38,891 bases of DNA from Nitrosomonadaceae bacterium (GCA_919902515.1 CAKKRD010000036.1:1-38891); one strand, 5' to 3'; numbered from the stretch's first letter, positions 19,310 through 29,301 are shown. Numbers and translations are program-made. Notes: a model not told the origin generated them from the letters alone.

Positions 19310-20558
19310 GCTGGGAATCCGGCAACAGTTGTCCATCAATCGCTTCCATCCCGGAGAAAGGCAGCGGACGTGCATCTGGATGATGACGCAAAAATTCAGC
19401 CACCTGTAGCTTGTTTTCCTCGGCGAATACCGAGCAGGTGGCATAGAGCAATTTACCATCTCTGGCCAGGGTCTGCCACAAGGCATCGAGTATTTTCTGC
19501 TGGCTTGCGGCAAATTGGGGGAGGTCGCTTTCGCGCCGCAGCCATTTGATATCGGGATGACGGCGTGCTACTCCCGAAGCGGAGCAGGGCACATCGGCCA
19601 GGATGCGGTCAAATGGTTTGGCATCCCACCACGCCGCCGGCTGCGCCGCATCACCGCAAATAAGACGATGGGCCTTGAGTTCCAGTCGTGTGAGGTTTTG
19701 CGCTACGCGGGAAAGTCGCGCAGCATCATGGTCGAGCGCGGTCAATTCCACGTCTGCCAATTCCAGCAGATGTGCGCTTTTGCCTCCGGGAGCCGCGCAG
19801 GCGTCCAAGACACGCATGCCGTCGTGTGCGTCCAGCAACGGCGCGGCCAGTTGCGCGCCTGCATCCTGCACCGACACCAATCCTGCGCTGAATCCAGGCA
19901 GCTTTTCCACCGCCACCGGCTGCGCCAGAATGAGAGCATCGTCCCATAGCAGTTGTGCATGCATGCTGCATTCATGGAGTCGCTTCTGGTATTCCGCCGC
20001 TTCCATCTTGCGCCGGTTGACCCGCAGCGTCATTGGCGGGTGTTGGTTGTCGGCTTCCAATACCGCTTGGTAGTTGTGGGGGTATTGCATCCGCAGTTTG
20101 TCTATCCACCACTGCGGGTGGGAATAGCGCCCCACTTCGCTTTCGCCTGCCTGTGCCAGTAGAGCTGTGCGTTGTCGCATGAAATTGCGCAACACCGCGT
20201 TGACCAGTCCGGATGCCCCTTTACCGCGCTTGCTGTCGTTCAGGCCAGAGGATGCAGACACGGCGTGGTCCACCACTGCATGGGGCGAAGCCTTGCTATA
20301 TTGCAGCTGATACAACCCCACCAGCAATAAACAGCGCAAATCCTGATGCTGCAGCGGCTTGTTCAACAACAACTCAAGCAATGCATCAAGTTGACCATAG
20401 AAGCGCAGCACGCCGTAGCTTATATCCTGGATTGCTCCGCGCTGCTGACTAGAAAGAGCGGGGTGGGTGTGCCAGGTTTCCTGCAGCACCGCAGTCAGGC
20501 TTGCGCCGGCCAGCACCCTGCTCACAACCGCAGTGGCTACGCACTGAGTTTTAATCAT
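19272..20558 (-). CDS. rsmB: 16S rRNA (cytosine(967)-C(5))-methyltransferase RsmB
   Basis: RsmB methylates C967 of 16S rRNA. The 428-residue product (E. coli about 429) has an N-terminal NusB-like RNA-binding domain (about 1-140) and a C-terminal Rossmann methyltransferase with the SAM loop CAAPGGKSAHLLEL and two catalytic cysteines in DVPCSASG and YATCSVF. The ATG at 20558 gives the expected length; a GTG at 20579 would add seven residues. The start overlaps the fmt stop by a few bases, indicating translational coupling, and the 3' end overlaps the DUF4390 gene. Confidence 0.95.
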   Translation of the reverse strand: MIKTQCVATAVVSRVLAGASLTAVLQETWHTHPALSSQQRGAIQDISYGVLRFYGQLDALLELLLNKPLQHQDLRCLLLVGLYQLQYSKASPHAVVDHAVSASSGLNDSKRGKGASGLVNAVLRNFMRQRTALLAQAGESEVGRYSHPQWWIDKLRMQYPHNYQAVLEADNQHPPMTLRVNRRKMEAAEYQKRLHECSMHAQLLWDDALILAQPVAVEKLPGFSAGLVSVQDAGAQLAAPLLDAHDGMRVLDACAAPGGKSAHLLELADVELTALDHDAARLSRVAQNLTRLELKAHRLICGDAAQPAAWWDAKPFDRILADVPCSASGVARRHPDIKWLRRESDLPQFAASQQKILDALWQTLARDGKLLYATCSVFAEENKLQVAEFLRHHPDARPLPFSGMEAIDGQLLPDSQHDGFFYTLLHKA

Positions 20559-21489
20559 CCCGGTATTCGAAGCGATCACCAGGCTGCAATGGATACCCTG
20601 TGAGAAATTCTCCCGCGTTCATTCTTTTTCCACCCGGTTTCTGTACCATTTTCAGCAGCAGTGTACCGTTGCCGCATACCACCGTGATGCTTTCGCGTCC
20701 GGTTGCAACAACTTCCCCGGGGTTGCCGGCAGCACTCGCTGCTACTTCTGTTTGCCATATTTTCAGAGGGATTCCGCGTACCCGGGAGTGTGCGCCGGGA
20801 TGGGGGTTAAACGCCCGTACGGCGCGATGGATTTGTTCTGCGTCCAGCCGCCAGTCAATTTCCGCTTCAGTTTTTTCCAGTTTGGGTGCGTAGCTGGCGG
20901 CTGTTTCATCCTGAGCAGTGGCAACGAGTCTGCCCTGCTGCAAAAGCGTCAGCACCTCCACGATGCAGTGTGCTCCCATTAAGGCAAGTTTGTCGTGCAA
21001 GGTCTGTGCGGTGTCATCCTGCGCGATGGGGATACTTCTCTGCAGCAGCATGGCGCCGGTATCGAGACCTTGATCCATTTGCATGATGGTAATGCCGGTT
21101 TCCCGGTCACCCGCCAAGATCGCTCGCTGAATTGGCGCGGCACCCCGCCAGCGCGGTAACAGCGAGGCATGGATGTTGAGACAACCAAGGCGTGGAATGT
21201 TCAAGATGGCAGTGGGTAGTATCAGTCCGTAAGCTGCAACCACCATTACATCCGCACTGATGGCAGCGAGTTGAGTATCTAACCCGGATTGTTTGAGCGA
21301 GTGCGGCTGCAACAGGGCAAGCTCATATTGTTGCGCCATTGCTTTAACTGCGCTTGCCGTGACCTGCATGCCTCGCCCGGCAGGACGGTCAGGCTGGGTC
21401 AGCACCAGTGCAACCTCATGTCCGGCTTCCAGCAGGGCTTCAAGTGCACGCGCGGCAAACGCCGGAGTGCCGGCGAAAATAATTTTCAT
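20551..21489 (-). CDS. fmt: Methionyl-tRNA formyltransferase
   Basis: Fmt formylates initiator Met-tRNA using 10-formyltetrahydrofolate. The 312-residue protein has the N-terminal formyltransferase domain with FAGTPAFAARAL at the start and the NIHASLLPRWRGAAPIQ catalytic segment (Asn/His), followed by an OB-fold-like C-terminal domain. It lies between def and rsmB on the same strand, the usual arrangement for the translation-initiation pair. No strong Shine-Dalgarno precedes the ATG. A dispersed repeat copy lies in the gap to def. Confidence 0.96.
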   Translation of the reverse strand: MKIIFAGTPAFAARALEALLEAGHEVALVLTQPDRPAGRGMQVTASAVKAMAQQYELALLQPHSLKQSGLDTQLAAISADVMVVAAYGLILPTAILNIPRLGCLNIHASLLPRWRGAAPIQRAILAGDRETGITIMQMDQGLDTGAMLLQRSIPIAQDDTAQTLHDKLALMGAHCIVEVLTLLQQGRLVATAQDETAASYAPKLEKTEAEIDWRLDAEQIHRAVRAFNPHPGAHSRVRGIPLKIWQTEVAASAAGNPGEVVATGRESITVVCGNGTLLLKMVQKPGGKRMNAGEFLTGYPLQPGDRFEYRDD

Positions 21490-21504
21490 GTTGAGTCTGA
21501 TTCA

Positions 21505-21527
21505 GGGAATTTGTTCAGAGGTTCTCC
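21505..21527 (-). repeat. Dispersed short repeat, copy 4
   Basis: Read on the minus strand, the segment contains AGAACCTCTGAACAAATTCC, close to the repeat core, with CCC extending it. It lies in the def-fmt gap, 16 bp upstream of the fmt start. Confidence 0.6.
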
Positions 21528-21618
21528 TGGACACCCGCCCACGAGAAGCGCCAGCATGAGCCACAAATAAACAAGGCATTCACGGGAGCTTGATTGACCG
21601 CAAAGTAAGTGCCGATTG

Positions 21619-22122
21619 TCACATTGTTTTGCGCTGCTGTTTTTTTAATCTGGCCTGGATGCGCGATTGTTTCAGCCGTGACAGGTATTCAACAAATACC
21701 TTGCCGAGCAAATGATCCATTTCATGCTGCATGCATACTGCCAGCAGGCCGTCGGCTTCGAGCACAAGCGGATTGCCGTCACGGTCCAACGCCTTGACAG
21801 AGACTCGCTCAGCGCGCTTTATTTTTTCAAATATTCCCGGCACCGACAGGCAGCCTTCTTCGTAGTCAGATTCACCGCTGTGGGCAGTGATTTCGGGGTT
21901 GATTAACACGTGCAACTGGTCATGGGTATCGGATGTGTCGATCACGATCACGCGCTGGTGCATGTCAACCTGAGTTGCCGCCAGACCAATGCCAGGGGCA
22001 GCATACATGGTTTCTGCCATGTTTTGCACCAGGATACGGATTTCGTCAGTCACTTCCGGGACCTTGGCTGCTATCGTATGCAGCCGCTCATCCGGATATT
22101 GCAGTATCTTCAGGAGTGCCAT
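21619..22122 (-). CDS. def: Peptide deformylase
   Basis: Def removes the formyl group from new polypeptides. The 167-residue enzyme shows all three family motifs: GIGLAATQ (44-51), EGCLSVP with metal ligand Cys91, and QHEMDHL with His133, Glu134 and His137. It is the first gene of the leftward def-fmt-rsmB-DUF4390-ntrY-ntrX series, although 129 bp separate it from fmt. It is divergent from the LysM gene over a 249-bp AT-rich region that must hold both promoters; no clear consensus pair was identified there. Confidence 0.97.
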   Translation of the reverse strand: MALLKILQYPDERLHTIAAKVPEVTDEIRILVQNMAETMYAAPGIGLAATQVDMHQRVIVIDTSDTHDQLHVLINPEITAHSGESDYEEGCLSVPGIFEKIKRAERVSVKALDRDGNPLVLEADGLLAVCMQHEMDHLLGKVFVEYLSRLKQSRIQARLKKQQRKTM

Positions 22123-22371
22123 AGAAAGGCTTGCATATTTAACAAACTAATTGCAGAATCTAAAGCATATTGTCAGAGCGCCGCTAAAACACCAGATTTT
22201 GTCACGAATACTTCGCTGCTCACAAAAAATGTTTTTTACCTATCACCCATAGGCTGCGTCGGCATTTTTGATCGCGCCCCGGTTTGCATGGAACGTTGAA
22301 TTTAGAGGCACCCATTTTTCGATGGTACGCTGCCCGATGAACCGGGTTTCTTTCTGCAACTGAGGTCATTC

Positions 22372-23394
22372 ATGCGGAAATCTATTATATCCGTGATTTT
22401 GTTCGTGAGCCTGTTTTTCAGCCTGTCAGCCAAAGCTGCTGATATCGAGCTTCAGAACAATCTTCCTGATCGCTACGTTGTTGTTCCCGGTGATACGCTA
22501 TGGGGAATTGCCTCGCGTTTTTTAAAAGATCCCTGGCTCTGGGCGAAAATCTGGGGTTTGAACCGGGAACAAGTGAAGAATCCCCACAAGATCTACCCCG
22601 GGGATGTCATCGTCCTGGAAAAAACTTCTGACGGCAGCAGGTTGCGGCTCGCCAGCGAAATCGCAGTGGTAAAACTGTCCCCCCAGGTGCGGATGGAGAA
22701 ATCCGATGCTGCAGCTATTCCCAGCATTCCGGCTACGGCAATCGAGCCATTCCTGAGCCGGCCCCTGGTAACCGAGAAAGAAGGTCTCGCCAATGCCCCG
22801 TTAGTGCTGGGAACCAGTGACAACCGCGTGATACTGAATGCGGGTGATATCGTTTATGTCAGCGGCTTGCCGAAAGACAAAGGCTCGGCGTGGCAATTCT
22901 TTCGCCCCGGCAAGACTCTGACAGATCCCGATGATGCTCAGATTCTGGGTTATGAGGCTGTTTATCTGGGGGACGCAAAGGTGGAGAAGTTCGCTGATAT
23001 CGGCGCTGTATCCGTCATCCGCTCGGTCGAGGAAATACTCAAGGGTGATCGACTGGTACCCACCCCCGCCACAACGTTCAATAACTACGCCCCCCATGCT
23101 CCAGATAAGGTCATCAAGGGACGTATTATTTCCGTCTATGGCGGTGTTACCGAAATTGGCAGAGGCTCTATTGTCACGCTCAGCAAAGGCGCACGTGACG
23201 GGTTGGCAGCAGGTAATGTTCTGGCCGTTTATCGCAGGAGTCAGACAATGTCACCTGAACGAGAAGTCGTGCAGTTACCCGATGAACGTACTGGCTTAAT
23301 TTTTGTGTTCCAAGTGTTTGAAAAGGTAGCCTATGCGCTGGTGATGCAAAGCACACAGCCGATTCAGGTACTTGACGCAGTACAAACACCGTAA
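22372..23394 (+). CDS. LysM peptidoglycan-binding domain protein
   Basis: The 340-residue protein starts with a signal peptide (residues 1-22, hydrophobic core VILFVSLFFSLS, ending AKA-AD) and one LysM domain at about 35-80 (YVVVPGDTLWGIA then NPHKIYPGDVIVL), so it is exported and binds peptidoglycan. The remaining approximately 260 residues form a conserved C-terminal part without a recognised catalytic motif. A GAGG ribosome binding site lies 7 bases before the ATG. LysM genes next to def and dprA are common in betaproteobacteria; the function is probably cell-envelope related but not defined. Confidence 0.9.
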   Translation: MRKSIISVILFVSLFFSLSAKAADIELQNNLPDRYVVVPGDTLWGIASRFLKDPWLWAKIWGLNREQVKNPHKIYPGDVIVLEKTSDGSRLRLASEIAVVKLSPQVRMEKSDAAAIPSIPATAIEPFLSRPLVTEKEGLANAPLVLGTSDNRVILNAGDIVYVSGLPKDKGSAWQFFRPGKTLTDPDDAQILGYEAVYLGDAKVEKFADIGAVSVIRSVEEILKGDRLVPTPATTFNNYAPHAPDKVIKGRIISVYGGVTEIGRGSIVTLSKGARDGLAAGNVLAVYRRSQTMSPEREVVQLPDERTGLIFVFQVFEKVAYALVMQSTQPIQVLDAVQTP

Positions 23395-23416
23395 CGGCAC
23401 TCGCAGGAGATATGCC

Positions 23417-24499
23417 ATGAAGCTCTCGCCAGATATTGAATCCTGGCTCAGCCTTGGTTTGATCGACGGTCTCGGCGATGAATCAGAGCGGCGACTGCTG
23501 GTGGCTTTTGGTAATCCCGCCGAGATTCTTTCCGCAAATGTCGCTGCATTGGAGCGCGTGGTGAGTAAACAGGCCGCGCACAGCATTGCTCTGGGTGTAG
23601 ACAAGAAAAAGCTTGCCGTCGCTCTCAAATGGCTGGAAGACCCGAGCAACTCGGTTATCACTCTAGCTGACCCCGACTACCCCAGTCTGCTGCTCAATAT
23701 CCCTGACCCGCCACCTCTGCTCTATCTCAAGGGGCGGCGCGAACTGCTCAGCTCACACGCACTTGCCATTGTTGGTAGCCGCAACGCTACGCCCCAAGGT
23801 CTCTCCAATGCCGAAGCTTTCGCCGAAGCTACAAGCAATGCCGGGCTTTGCATTATCAGCGGGATGGCACTCGGCGTGGACGCCGCTGCCCATCGTGGCG
23901 GCTTGCATGGTACCGCCGCCAGCATCGCGGTGGTGGGCACTGGCCTCGACATCGTTTATCCGGCAAGAAACCGCGAGCTTGCTCACGAACTGGCGGAAAG
24001 AGGTGCTCTTGTTTCCGAGTTTCCACTGGGCACCCCTGCCATCGGCAGCAACTTCCCACGCCGCAACCGCATCATTAGCGGCATGAGTCGTGGCTGCCTG
24101 GTGGTGGAAGCGGCACTGCAAAGCGGCTCCCTTATTACCGCCCGCCAGGCGCTGGAGCAGGGGCGGGATGTGTTTGCCATTCCCGGTTCGATCCATTCGC
24201 CGTTGTCCAGGGGCTGTCATGCGCTGATCAAGCAAGGGGCGAAACTGGTGGAAAGTGCGCAGGATATTCTGGAAGAGCTGGGGTATCAAGCCACATCTGC
24301 AGCCGCCAATGATGCCGCTAAGACAGACGTGGAAGACTCGGTGCTGCTCAGGTATCTGGGCCACGACGCCAGCGATATCGATACGTTGTGTGTCCGCAGC
24401 GGCTTGACGGCAGAAGCGGTATCCGCCATGCTGTTGGCGCTTGAACTGGATGGCGTAGTCGCCAATCTGCCGGGCGGGCGCTATCAGCGGATCAGGTAA
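23417..24499 (+). CDS. dprA: DNA-processing protein DprA
   Basis: DprA binds incoming single-stranded DNA and loads RecA during natural transformation. The 360-residue protein has an N-terminal SAM-like region, the Rossmann DprA/Smf domain with VGSRNATPQG (119-128) and ISGMALGVDAAAH (147-159), and a C-terminal winged-helix domain (about 300-360). The ATG at 23417 is chosen because GGAG lies 7 bases upstream; a longer frame from TTG at 23372 would overlap the LysM gene. No other competence gene is visible in the window. Confidence 0.95.
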   Translation: MKLSPDIESWLSLGLIDGLGDESERRLLVAFGNPAEILSANVAALERVVSKQAAHSIALGVDKKKLAVALKWLEDPSNSVITLADPDYPSLLLNIPDPPPLLYLKGRRELLSSHALAIVGSRNATPQGLSNAEAFAEATSNAGLCIISGMALGVDAAAHRGGLHGTAASIAVVGTGLDIVYPARNRELAHELAERGALVSEFPLGTPAIGSNFPRRNRIISGMSRGCLVVEAALQSGSLITARQALEQGRDVFAIPGSIHSPLSRGCHALIKQGAKLVESAQDILEELGYQATSAAANDAAKTDVEDSVLLRYLGHDASDIDTLCVRSGLTAEAVSAMLLALELDGVVANLPGGRYQRIR

Positions 24500-24650
24500 T
24501 ATTACTGTAGCCGGCATTCAGTGCTTACGGCCCTGTTTGCTTGTGACCCAAATAGTTTCTATCAACGTACTTATTCTTTGATTGCAGTGACTGGGGATAT
24601 ACCCCTTTAAAAACGACCGCCGGCAATCTGCGGACGCTCACAGGAGTTTC

Positions 24651-27179
24651 ATGGGTAAAACCTTAATCATCGCCGAGAAACCTTCTGTCGCCGCAGACAT
24701 TGCGCGGGTATTGGGTGGCTTTACCAAGCACACCGATTACTTCGAGAACGATCAATATGTGTTGTCGTCGGCCATCGGTCACTTGCTTGAACTGGCGGTG
24801 CCGGAACAATACGAAGTCAAACGTGGCAAATGGAGTTTTGCCAATCTGCCGGTAATTCCTCCACACTTCGATCTCCATCCCATCGAGAAAACCGAGTCGC
24901 GCCTGAAGCTCTTGACCAAACTGATCAAGCGCAAGGATGTAGATGCGCTCATCAACGCTTGCGACGCGGGACGCGAAGGGGAATTGATTTTCCATTACAT
25001 TGCGCGCCACGTTGCAACCAAAAAACCGGTCAAGCGCCTGTGGCTGCAATCGATGACGCCCGCCTCGATCCGCGAGGGTTTTGCAAAATTGCTTGACGAT
25101 ACTGCCGTGCAGCCATTGGCAGAGGCCGCTGTGAGCCGCTCGGAAGCCGATTGGCTGGTCGGCATCAACGGTACTCGCGCCTTGACTGCGTTCAATTCTC
25201 AGGAAGGCGGTTTTCACAAAACCACCGTGGGGCGAGTACAAACACCCACGCTGGCAATCCTGGTTGAGCGGGAAGAGACAATCAAGAAATTCATCCCGCA
25301 CGACTACTGGGAAATACATGGAACCTTTGCTGCCAAGGCTGGCAGCTATAACGGACGCTGGTTTGACGAAAAGTTTTCCAAAGAAAAAAAAGACAGCGAA
25401 CAAAAAGCTGAGCGCTTGTGGGAGCAGAAAAAAGCCGAGGTTATCCGCGCCAAATGTCAAGATAAGCTCGGCATCGTCAGCGAAGAAAGCAAGCCCACTA
25501 CGGAAGTCTGCCCACTGCTGTACGACCTCACCAGCTTGCAGCGCGATGCCAACGGCCGCTTCGGTTTTTCCGCCAAGACCACGTTGGGGCTGGCCCAAGC
25601 CCTATACGAAAAGCATAAGGCGTTGACTTATCCGCGTACCGATGCGCGCGCGCTGCCGGAAGACTATATTGCAACCGTTGAAGACGCCCTGAGTTCACTG
25701 GAAAGTACCCGCTATGGAGTGTTCGCCAAACAGATACTGAAAGCAGGTTGGGTCAAGCCTAATAAGCGCATATTCAACAACGCGAAAATTTCCGACCATT
25801 TTGCCATTATCCCGACATCGCTCGAACCCAAGAATCTGAGCGATGCAGAAACCAAGCTCTACGATCTGGTTACCAAACGCTTTCTGGCGGTCTTTTATCC
25901 CCCCGCTGAATTTCTCGTCACCACTCGCATCACCCGTGTTGAAAACGAGCCTTTCAAAACTGAGGGTAAGGTGATGGTCAATCCCGGCTGGCAAGCGGTT
26001 TATGGTAAGGAGGCGCAGGCCGAAGGCGCCGATGACAACTCGACTCTGGTTGCAGTAGAACCAGGCGAGCCGGTTCTCGCTCAAGAAGTCAAAGTCATTG
26101 CCAACCAGACCCGGCCACCGGCAAGATTCAATGAGGCCACGCTGCTGTCGGCCATGGAAAATGCGGGCAAATTGGTGGAAGACGGGGAGTTGCGCGAAGC
26201 CATGAGCGCGAAAGGGCTGGGCACACCCGCTACCCGCGCTTCGATTATCGAAGGTCTGGTGTACGAAAACTATCTGCAGCGTGTCGGGCGTGAACTGCAC
26301 CCTACCGCCAAGGCATTCTCGCTGATTACGCTATTGCGTGGACTGAAGGTGCCCGAACTCACCTCACCTGAATTGACCGGTGATTGGGAATTCAAGTTGC
26401 GCCAGATTGAGCAGGGTAAGCTTAAGCGCAATTCTTTCATGGAAGAAATTGCTGCCATGACCCGCCATATGGTGGAGCAGGCGAAGAGCCATCGCGGTGA
26501 AACCATAAGCGGAGATTTTTCCACGCTCAAATCTCCCTGCCCAAAATGTGGTGGCGTAGTGCATGAAACCTACAAAAAATTCCAGTGCCAGAAATGTGAT
26601 TTTGCGTTATGGAAAATTCTTGCTGGGCGGCAATTTGAAATAGCGGAAATGGAAGCGCTGATTACCAAACGCGAAATCGGTCCATTGCAAGGCTTTCGCA
26701 GCAAAATGGGGCGATTGTTCGACGCTAACATCAAGCTCACCGATGAGCTTGAAATGAAATTTGATTTTGGCGGAAACGGCGAGGAGACGGCAGAGGAAGT
26801 GGACTTTTCCAGCCAGGAATCGCTGGGCAAATGTCCCCGTTGTGGCAGCAGGGTGTTTGATCACGGCATGAGCTATACCTGCGAGAAGGCTGTCGGTACG
26901 GTGCGTAGCTGCGATTTCAAGACCGGAAAAATAATCCTCAAGCGCCCCATTGAACGTGAACAAGTCGCCAAACTGTTACGCACCGGTAGAACCGACTTGC
27001 TGTCAAAATTTATTTCCAAGAAAGGCCGGCCGTTTTCAGCCTATCTGGTGGCGAGCGCAGACGGGAAGGTGGGATTCGAGTTTGAGCCACGGCAGACAAA
27101 AATAACAACGGAAACGAAGACAGCGAAACCTAAAGCCAGAGTGCCGGCCGTTAAAAAAGCCGCCGCCCGTAAAGCCTGA
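24651..27179 (+). CDS. topB: DNA topoisomerase III
   Basis: This type IA topoisomerase relaxes and decatenates DNA through a single-strand break. The 842-residue protein begins with the topoisomerase III Toprim domain (KTLIIAEKPSVA, Glu8 region; acidic DAGREGE), has the catalytic tyrosine Tyr327 in LTYPRTD, and carries C-terminal zinc-finger-like CPKCGG/CQKC and CPRCGS segments (about 625-750), then a Lys/Ala-rich tail. A CAGGAG ribosome binding site lies about 5 bases before the ATG. The start motif fits topoisomerase III better than TopA. It follows dprA on the same strand after 151 bp. Confidence 0.93.
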   Translation: MGKTLIIAEKPSVAADIARVLGGFTKHTDYFENDQYVLSSAIGHLLELAVPEQYEVKRGKWSFANLPVIPPHFDLHPIEKTESRLKLLTKLIKRKDVDALINACDAGREGELIFHYIARHVATKKPVKRLWLQSMTPASIREGFAKLLDDTAVQPLAEAAVSRSEADWLVGINGTRALTAFNSQEGGFHKTTVGRVQTPTLAILVEREETIKKFIPHDYWEIHGTFAAKAGSYNGRWFDEKFSKEKKDSEQKAERLWEQKKAEVIRAKCQDKLGIVSEESKPTTEVCPLLYDLTSLQRDANGRFGFSAKTTLGLAQALYEKHKALTYPRTDARALPEDYIATVEDALSSLESTRYGVFAKQILKAGWVKPNKRIFNNAKISDHFAIIPTSLEPKNLSDAETKLYDLVTKRFLAVFYPPAEFLVTTRITRVENEPFKTEGKVMVNPGWQAVYGKEAQAEGADDNSTLVAVEPGEPVLAQEVKVIANQTRPPARFNEATLLSAMENAGKLVEDGELREAMSAKGLGTPATRASIIEGLVYENYLQRVGRELHPTAKAFSLITLLRGLKVPELTSPELTGDWEFKLRQIEQGKLKRNSFMEEIAAMTRHMVEQAKSHRGETISGDFSTLKSPCPKCGGVVHETYKKFQCQKCDFALWKILAGRQFEIAEMEALITKREIGPLQGFRSKMGRLFDANIKLTDELEMKFDFGGNGEETAEEVDFSSQESLGKCPRCGSRVFDHGMSYTCEKAVGTVRSCDFKTGKIILKRPIEREQVAKLLRTGRTDLLSKFISKKGRPFSAYLVASADGKVGFEFEPRQTKITTETKTAKPKARVPAVKKAAARKA

Positions 27180-27397
27180 TCGCATAAATCAGAGGTGTCC
27201 ACAGCGCGGTCTTTTTCTGGACCATTCCCGCTTCGGCAGATTGGGCTATGCCGGACGACGGGCAATCATCCCCAGTTGTTGGGACGCCCCCCGGCTCCCT
27301 CTTATGGCTCGCAAACACCGGGTCTGGCATGAACCCTGGAGAGCCGATTGCCTGCTGTCTGCCCCTGCCCTGTTTTTCCGCTCAGCATCAGTCAATA

Positions 27398-27655
27398 CTA
27401 CAGTTTCGCGCCAAATATGGCGGGGAACAGAAATCTTGCTAAGCCTCCCAGGATCCAGATAATGAGTACCAAACTCCCGACCACGGCGAGTCCCTCGCCC
27501 AGCGTCGACATGAGCGTTGTAGAGAGGCTACTAAATTCCTGATCTCCGGTTTCGTTGATCCGATGGCGTCGACGCTGTCTTACCCAGATATTCAGCCCGA
27601 TAACGACTGGAATAAGAGCAAGAGAAATCAGCAAGTTATATATGGGGTCATCCAT
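27398..27655 (-). CDS. Small hypothetical membrane protein
   Basis: This 85-residue ORF encodes two strongly hydrophobic segments, at about 8-25 (LLISLALIPVVIGLNIWV) and 56-81 (LAVVGSLVLIIWILGG), with a basic RQRRRHR stretch after the first; a two-pass inner-membrane protein with an internal linker is expected. GAGG lies 9 bases before the ATG. It is not recognised as a known family and stands alone, opposite in direction to its neighbours. Hydrophobic pattern, a sensible start and lack of a better gene on either strand favour a real gene. Confidence 0.55.
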   Translation of the reverse strand: MDDPIYNLLISLALIPVVIGLNIWVRQRRRHRINETGDQEFSSLSTTLMSTLGEGLAVVGSLVLIIWILGGLARFLFPAIFGAKL

Positions 27656-28146
27656 TAATCAGCCTCTTAATAAAGTGTGGTTAAAAATGTTAACTACCAT
27701 CTGGTGTTTTCCTCGACGCAACAGATAAGTTCAGCCGCTAGCTCAACGTAACGAAGCAGAGGCGGGGTGACTGACTGGACCAATCTTATTGGGCACAAGT
27801 TTCAGGGCGTATCAATCTGCTTCACCGGCGGCTGTCTGAATTGCCGACCAGGGTCGATGCAACTGTAATGCGAGTCTATCAACAAATGGCTTATCGTATT
27901 TTTTCAGTATGACTCGTATTCCCGAGTGCGATCACTCTTTTGGCAGGCACGAGTAACAGATCATTCTTTTTTGCATCCAATATCTCGGCTAGCTAGTGCG
28001 TAACTTCATCGTGCGTCTAGTTGGACTCCATGCTGCCACCATGGATTGGTCAATATGATACCACCCGGAAACGAGTTAACGCGCTTATACATTGCAATAA
28101 TATACAATACCCCTGTGTGGTTGCTCACATCTATCTATCCTCCGCC
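27656..28146. other. Gene-free intergenic region before the lipid cluster
   Basis: About 490 bp contain no ORF that looks coding. It appears more AT-rich than its surroundings and should hold the promoters of the small membrane-protein gene and the GNAT-like gene. Short palindromic pieces occur, such as TCCATG/CATGGA at 28027-28045, and an AT-rich TATACAAT at about 28100, but no convincing promoter pair or terminator was found. Confidence 0.5.
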
Positions 28147-29301
28147 ATGAATGAGAAGCCCAGCCAGTTAACGTCTGTAATGGTTACCGTGCGCCCGGTC
28201 ACAAATTATCGTGAGATGGGAACATTTATCGACCTCCCTTGGCGCATCTATGCAGATGATCCCATGTGGGTGCCGCCATTACGTCTGGAACGGCGGCTGC
28301 ATTTTTCCCGGTTCAATCCATTTTTCAAGCACGGAGAATGGCAAGCTTGGATCGCGTACCGGAATAATCAACCGGTAGGAAGGATCAGCGCGCAAATTGA
28401 TCAACTGCACCGTCACCGCTATGGTGCGGATACCGGTCACTTTGGCTCGATGGAATGTGTGGACGACACGGAAGTATGCGCAGCGCTGGTACATGCCGCC
28501 GAGGCATGGCTGGCTGCCCGGCATACCAAACATGTCAGCGGACCGTTTAATTTATCCATCAATCAGGAATGCGGTATTCTGGTGGATGGCTTCGACACCC
28601 CGCCGATGGTGATGATGCCGCACTCACCTAAATGGTATGGCCGTTTACTCGAAGAACAGGGTTATCAACCGGTTAAGGATCTGCTTGCCTACTGGGTAGA
28701 CGTGGATTTTGAGGCGCCTCGAGTGATGCGCGCATTGGTTGGGAAATTTTCCAAACGAGTACAGCTCAGGACGCTACGCATGGATAACTTCAGTGCGGAG
28801 ATGGAAATATTGCGTGATATATTCAACGATGCCTGGTCAGAGAATTGGGGCTTCGTTCCTTTTACTGAGGCTGAGTTTGCCGAGCTAGGCAACAGCCTGC
28901 GACTGCTTGTGCCGGAGTATTTTATCCAGATTGCCGAAGTCGATGGTGTCCCGGCAGCATTCATGGTGGGATTGCCCAATCTTAACGAGATCTTTGCCAA
29001 ACTTAACGGAAGCTTGTTTCCGTTCGGCTGGATTCGGCTGATCAGGTGGTTCAAAGACCGTGCGGTTCGTACCGGCCGGATACCCCTGATGGGGGTGCGC
29101 AAGCAGTTTCAGAATACTCCCCTCGGCATGGCGCTGGCTTTTATGGTGATCGATGCGCCCCGGCAGTCAGCACTTTCCGCAGGGATCAAGGAAGTTGAAA
29201 TGTCGTGGATACTTGAGGATAACAAAGCAATGCGAGGAATTCTTGATCTCATCGGCAGCAGGCAGTATAAGCGTTACCGGATCTACGGTAAGACCCTGTA
29301 A
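28147..29301 (+). CDS. GNAT-fold N-acyltransferase-like protein (ceramide-synthase-like candidate)
   Basis: The 384-residue protein has a GNAT-type layout: an N-terminal segment (FIDLPWRIYADDPMWVPPL) followed by WIAYRNNQPVGRISAQID, then a second half with AAFMVGLPNLNEI and a C-terminal ILEDNKAMRGILDLIG resembling the acetyl-CoA end of GNAT domains. The LPWRxYxDDPxWVPPL opening is typical of a long GNAT subgroup that includes, to my recollection, the bacterial ceramide synthase bCerS of Caulobacter; this is recollection, not a search result. ATG at 28147 is chosen (no strong ribosome binding site); an extended frame from 28021 has an unlikely N terminus, and ATG at 28180 is an alternative. It opens a six-gene lipid-like cluster. 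Confidence 0.75.
   Translation: MNEKPSQLTSVMVTVRPVTNYREMGTFIDLPWRIYADDPMWVPPLRLERRLHFSRFNPFFKHGEWQAWIAYRNNQPVGRISAQIDQLHRHRYGADTGHFGSMECVDDTEVCAALVHAAEAWLAARHTKHVSGPFNLSINQECGILVDGFDTPPMVMMPHSPKWYGRLLEEQGYQPVKDLLAYWVDVDFEAPRVMRALVGKFSKRVQLRTLRMDNFSAEMEILRDIFNDAWSENWGFVPFTEAEFAELGNSLRLLVPEYFIQIAEVDGVPAAFMVGLPNLNEIFAKLNGSLFPFGWIRLIRWFKDRAVRTGRIPLMGVRKQFQNTPLGMALAFMVIDAPRQSALSAGIKEVEMSWILEDNKAMRGILDLIGSRQYKRYRIYGKTL

Noticed and set aside
19310-19513. Longer N terminus of the DUF4390 gene
   Set aside because: It lies inside rsmB in another frame and lacks a signal-peptide-like start.
24500-24650. A promoter-like pair before topB (TTGATT and TATACC)
   Set aside because: The spacing is only 14 bases, too short for a sigma70 promoter, so it was not listed.
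27241-27462. Short plus-strand frames downstream of topB
   Set aside because: They have no ribosome binding site, no recognisable domain, and overlap the more convincing small membrane-protein frame on the opposite strand.
28021-28146. N-terminal extension of the GNAT-like protein from an upstream ATG
   Set aside because: The extra residues have no family similarity, and the conserved start region begins after the ATG at 28147.
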